A DNA stretch of 8,735 bases from an uncultured Oscillospiraceae bacterium (lineage in GTDB: Bacteria > Bacillota > Clostridia > Oscillospirales > Oscillospiraceae), in assembly GCA_910585265.1 (NCBI GenBank), contig CAJUCA010000082.1, positions 1 to 8,735 on the forward strand, read 5' to 3'. The position numbers and the translations under genes are program-made. The notes beneath the pieces are model-generated. The model was not told the origin of the DNA and searched no databases. It was given only the letters and a program-made list of their open reading frames with translations. Positions 6,251 to 8,735 of the stretch are shown piece by piece; positions within the stretch are counted from its first letter, which is position 1, and each line of letters starts with the position of its first letter.

Positions 6251-7120
6251 TCAAAGACCGACGCAAAGCGGCAGGCCAGTCAGCTCCCGGATATTCTCAA
6301 GAAACGCCTGCTCCGGCGGGGTCTTTGTCAGAAGTATCAGGAGGATGTCCTGTGAAATCAACAGGGCATCCGGATTCTGACGTGCATATACCATCTGCAT
6401 AGGGACTTCCATATCCAGTAATTCCGGATGGGCTGACAGAGGCACGAATTCTTTTCGAATCCGATGGTCCAGGTCCTGGAAATACTCCGCTGTATGGCCC
6501 GCAAAAACCTCACAGAAATAACACGACGGTTCATCCGGAAAGTTGTGCTTGGTCATCTCTGCCAATTCGCAGAGAGCGTTGATCACCAAAAACAACCCAT
6601 ACCCATCTAAAGTATGGGCGTACCTCGGTTCATTCTTCCATTTCGCAATCCGCAAAGGGCCGTGTTTCGGATTTGCATTGAGCTTTTCCCAGTATTTCTG
6701 AAATCTGCCCACAGCCTTTTCCTGACCCTTTTTGTCCCGTTCCTCATAGGCGGCTCTAAAATCATCCTCGTACTCCCAGGCAATATCCTTCGGATCCGTT
6801 TCCTCCCACGCATATATGTCGTTGGAGGGATCATCCCGTTTGATTCCGGCAATCACATCCGCATCTGGATTCTCGAAAAAAGCCAGATAGTCCTTGTCCC
6901 AGTGAAGAAGTTCCAGGGGGCGCAGATCGTTGGAGCCTATCAGCAGATCGGCCATATACAGATAAATCTCCCGGATGGGAGGGGGCAATTTTGTGTGCAA
7001 ACGCTCCTCGGCTGCGGACACTTCGTCCTCGGAATAGCAGTGCCAGCCCTCTGAGGTGTCCATGTGTTCCGGCTTTACGAATTGCCGGAGTATTTTCAGT
7101 TCTTTTTCTATGGAATACAT
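6251..7120 (-). CDS. SMI1/KNR4 (SUKH) family protein
   Basis: The 289-residue protein carries an SMI1/KNR4-like fold in its first half. ISEAEERL-type helix one is seen as SEDEVSAAEERLHTKLPPPIRE (residues 30-51, shown for its LPPPIREIY core), followed by LLIGSNDLRPLELLHWDKDYLAFFENPDADVIAGI, a layout typical of the larger SUKH proteins of Gram-positive bacteria. The second half (about 115-289) is less clear, with GYGLFLVINALCELAEM in its middle. Its length is greater than a minimal SUKH domain. The frame is open to 7192, but GGAAGGAG sits seven bases before the ATG at 7120, so that start is used. It follows the DUF4304 gene by about 138 bases and precedes the membrane-protein gene by 19. By family it is probably an immunity protein; the toxin is unknown. 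Confidence 0.8.
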   Translation of the reverse strand: MYSIEKELKILRQFVKPEHMDTSEGWHCYSEDEVSAAEERLHTKLPPPIREIYLYMADLLIGSNDLRPLELLHWDKDYLAFFENPDADVIAGIKRDDPSNDIYAWEETDPKDIAWEYEDDFRAAYEERDKKGQEKAVGRFQKYWEKLNANPKHGPLRIAKWKNEPRYAHTLDGYGLFLVINALCELAEMTKHNFPDEPSCYFCEVFAGHTAEYFQDLDHRIRKEFVPLSAHPELLDMEVPMQMVYARQNPDALLISQDILLILLTKTPPEQAFLENIRELTGLPLCVGL

Positions 7121-7221
7121 CTTGTTTCTCCTTCCGCATTCTCCAGCTCTCCAGTTGCCCCATCGCACACAGCACCCAGGAACAGGCACCAAAGTAGATC
7201 GTGAAAATTCTTGAAAAGCAT
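7108..7221 (-). CDS. Possible small ORF overlapping the SUKH start
   Basis: An ATG at 7221 opens a 37-codon frame ending in TAG at 7108, overlapping the first codons of the SMI1/KNR4 gene. AGGGAG lies nine bases before it. The peptide (MLFKNFHDLLWCLFLGAVCD at its start) is hydrophobic then acidic. It could be a coupling leader, the decayed remnant of another gene, or chance. I see no family. Confidence 0.2.
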   Translation of the reverse strand: MLFKNFHDLLWCLFLGAVCDGATGELENAEGETRCIP

Positions 7222-7258
7222 GGATTTGTACTCCCTGATGTTGTCGATCTCCTTTTGG

Positions 7259-8377
7259 TTACAAATCTGTTTCTATCTGTTTAATCAATTGTGCGATATT
7301 TTGCGTATGGCGGGGATTCTTACGCAAAAATCTTTCAGATTTCAAAATAGGCAGCAATTTCAAGCCATAACCGTAGGCAGTTAAACGGTTCGCGATATAT
7401 ACCGGCATGGAAATGTGTCCTTGCGCAAGGTCCTCAACCAGTGCCTCTAATGTATCCTGTTTGGATGGAAATCTGTCAAACCACGGTAATACCGCCTCAG
7501 AAAAGTTTTTCTTCAAGTCCAGCCAGATTGCCTCGAATGGTTTTCCAGCTTCAATCGTCCACCACGGGTCTGGGGCAAACAGTCTGGGGCGGGAACGTGC
7601 AAGGCACTCATACTCTTTAAACTTCAAGTTTTTCAGTGCTGAGGTCTTTTCAAAATAAACGCCCACATTTATAGTAAAAGAGCAGCTTTGAACGGTGTTG
7701 TACTGATTTCGCTGAAAGTTAATAATCTTGCCTAACCCATCAGACTGGATTAAACGAAAATTAGTTCCATCCCTTTTGTATCCCAATGGCTTGCAGTATT
7801 TATGGAACAGCTCCTTAACCCAGTTTTCCATCAGGCCACTGGGGGACAGAGGCGGCGGAGCAGGAAGTTTAACCTTTGGATATCCAACAAAAGGAATCTT
7901 TTCTGTGTGATGAAGGGCGAAATCAGTAAATGTCACCAACAATAAATCGTATATAACCTGATCCGTACAGTCTGTTGGTTTTTTATATGATCGCCGCTCT
8001 CTCGCACTCAGATGCTCATATTCTATTGAATTGAGACCGGCTGCCTCGATTTGGTCTATCAGCCTTCCATATGTATTTCTTGCATCTGAGGTAAAATCCG
8101 GCCAATTATTCAGTGTATCCCTTAACAGTCTGCACTGCTCCAAATGCCGCAGGCCAAAGTTTCGATTTCCATTTCGGCAGGATTCATCCCTTAGATTCTC
8201 TACCGCCCGTAACAATTCACCTTGAAGAAAGTCCGCCGGTCCTGTTGCGGGAACCAATTCTTTCCACAGCCTCCGAAAGTCATCTAAATTCCGAATGCGG
8301 CGGTGCAGTTCTTCCTCCGCCGCTTTTTCTTTATAAGCCTGTTTCAATGCCTTCTTGCGCTCGTTTGAAATATCCAT
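7259..8377 (-). CDS. Two-part protein with C-terminal DUF4304 domain
   Basis: The 372-residue protein divides at a proline-rich linker (LPAPPPLSPSG near 171). The first part, about 170 residues, is helical and charged, starting with ERKKALKQAYKEKAAEEE and containing PADFLQGELLRAVENLRDES near 47; I recognise no named domain there. The second part (about 185-305) matches DUF4304: FHKYCKPLGYKRDGTNFR, then GLGKIINFQRNQYN and FTINVGVYF, a pattern of strands seen in small standalone proteins of that family. Residues 305-372 add a helical tail. DUF4304 proteins have no settled function but are often found in immunity-type gene clusters. The ATG at 8377 has AGGTG five bases upstream. The gene lies 40 bases after the right-hand SUKH gene. 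Its base composition is more AT-rich than the genes to its left. Confidence 0.8.
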   Translation of the reverse strand: MDISNERKKALKQAYKEKAAEEELHRRIRNLDDFRRLWKELVPATGPADFLQGELLRAVENLRDESCRNGNRNFGLRHLEQCRLLRDTLNNWPDFTSDARNTYGRLIDQIEAAGLNSIEYEHLSARERRSYKKPTDCTDQVIYDLLLVTFTDFALHHTEKIPFVGYPKVKLPAPPPLSPSGLMENWVKELFHKYCKPLGYKRDGTNFRLIQSDGLGKIINFQRNQYNTVQSCSFTINVGVYFEKTSALKNLKFKEYECLARSRPRLFAPDPWWTIEAGKPFEAIWLDLKKNFSEAVLPWFDRFPSKQDTLEALVEDLAQGHISMPVYIANRLTAYGYGLKLLPILKSERFLRKNPRHTQNIAQLIKQIETDL

Positions 8378-8417
8378 ACTTCACCTATCGATTTTACAGC
8401 AATGCTTTCCAAAATTA

Positions 8418-8735
8418 TCAATAGTGCGTCCCATTCTGATACCACTCATAGGTGGGCTTGACGCCAGTGGCCGCCTCAAACTCAGCTTCCAGGGAGCCGC
8501 AGAAATACCACTCCAGCAGCGTTTTGAAGTCTGGCGCAGCGGACTGTCCGTGGAGCAGGCCATCCTCGCCCAGATAGTTCTGCTCCCACTCGAAGTCCTC
8601 ATGATCGAACCATACCACAGACCAAGTATCTGCATTTTGGTAGTCTACTTTTCCCTCTCTGGACAAATCCAGGCATAGCGGCCCCCAGCCAGCACCCCAG
8701 TCCCCAATGGGAATGAGATAGCGGAAGCTCTCTTC
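8418..8735 (-). CDS. SUKH (SMI1/KNR4) family protein, N-terminus outside window
   Basis: The frame is open from the window edge (8735) for 105 residues to a tandem stop TGA-TAA. The visible C-terminal part shows RYLIPIGDWGAGWGPLCLDL, then the acidic WSVVWFDHEDFEWEQ strand pair and a final helical stretch FKTLLEWYFCGSLEAEFE. The combination of an I-G-D-x-G-x-G-x-G turn, a D-L strand and a V-x-x-x-D-H-E strand is characteristic of SMI1/KNR4 proteins, which act as toxin immunity proteins in many bacteria. It precedes the DUF4304 gene by 40 bases and probably belongs to the same transcript. The start and any upstream domain cannot be seen. An internal TTG at 8666 is not a credible start because conserved sequence runs upstream of it. 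Confidence 0.8.
   Translation of the reverse strand, partial: EESFRYLIPIGDWGAGWGPLCLDLSREGKVDYQNADTWSVVWFDHEDFEWEQNYLGEDGLLHGQSAAPDFKTLLEWYFCGSLEAEFEAATGVKPTYEWYQNGTHY

Noticed and set aside
5233..6402. Plus-strand open frame (389 codons) opposite the membrane-protein gene
   Set aside because: It spans the boundary of two minus-strand genes with good start signals and shows no recognisable domain or start signal of its own.
1..8735. CRISPR arrays, tRNA or rRNA genes, insertion-sequence transposases
   Set aside because: No regularly spaced repeats, cloverleaf-like sequence or transposase-like protein was found on either strand by reading.

Overview
The window is 8.7 kb of bacterial DNA in which every supported gene lies on the minus strand, so transcription runs from the right end to the left end. 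Strong GGAGG-type ribosome binding sites, short gaps between genes, and the protein families present (SUKH/SMI1-KNR4, DUF4304, DUF1963/YwqG, Sel1 repeats, a WYL regulator) point to a Gram-positive member of the Bacillota. A gut clostridium (Oscillospiraceae or Lachnospiraceae type) is the best guess, but the sequence gives no taxonomic marker.

Layout in transcription order, right to left: a SUKH-like protein cut by the window edge (8418-8735); a two-part protein with a C-terminal DUF4304 domain (7259-8377); a second SMI1/KNR4-like protein (6251-7120); an unrecognised protein with two N-terminal membrane helices (5215-6231); a Sel1-repeat protein (3921-5162); an unrecognised 215-residue protein (3240-3887); a third SUKH protein whose reading frame is broken by an amber codon near its N-terminus (2703-3227); a WYL-domain transcriptional regulator (1656-2615); and a DUF1963/YwqG-like protein with a leucine-rich N-terminal part (141-1490). 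A rho-independent terminator (about 22-54) closes the left end.

The region from the right edge to about 2703 looks like one long operon. SUKH proteins are established immunity proteins of polymorphic toxin systems. Tandem arrays of unrelated immunity-type genes without their toxins have been described as polyimmunity loci, and the window fits that picture: several different small soluble proteins, three of them SUKH-like, in a single-strand array with uneven base composition, and no recognisable toxin, nuclease or secretion gene. The WYL regulator and the DUF1963 protein could be the end of the same array or a separate unit; the AT-rich 165-base gap before the DUF1963 gene carries several inverted repeats and is the best place for an internal promoter or operator. 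The immunity role is an inference from families and context. For the membrane protein, the 215-residue protein and the Sel1 protein no specific function can be read from the sequence.

Several genes have in-frame extensions upstream of the most likely start. In four cases a GGAGG-like site placed just upstream of an internal ATG decides the start, and those starts are used here.
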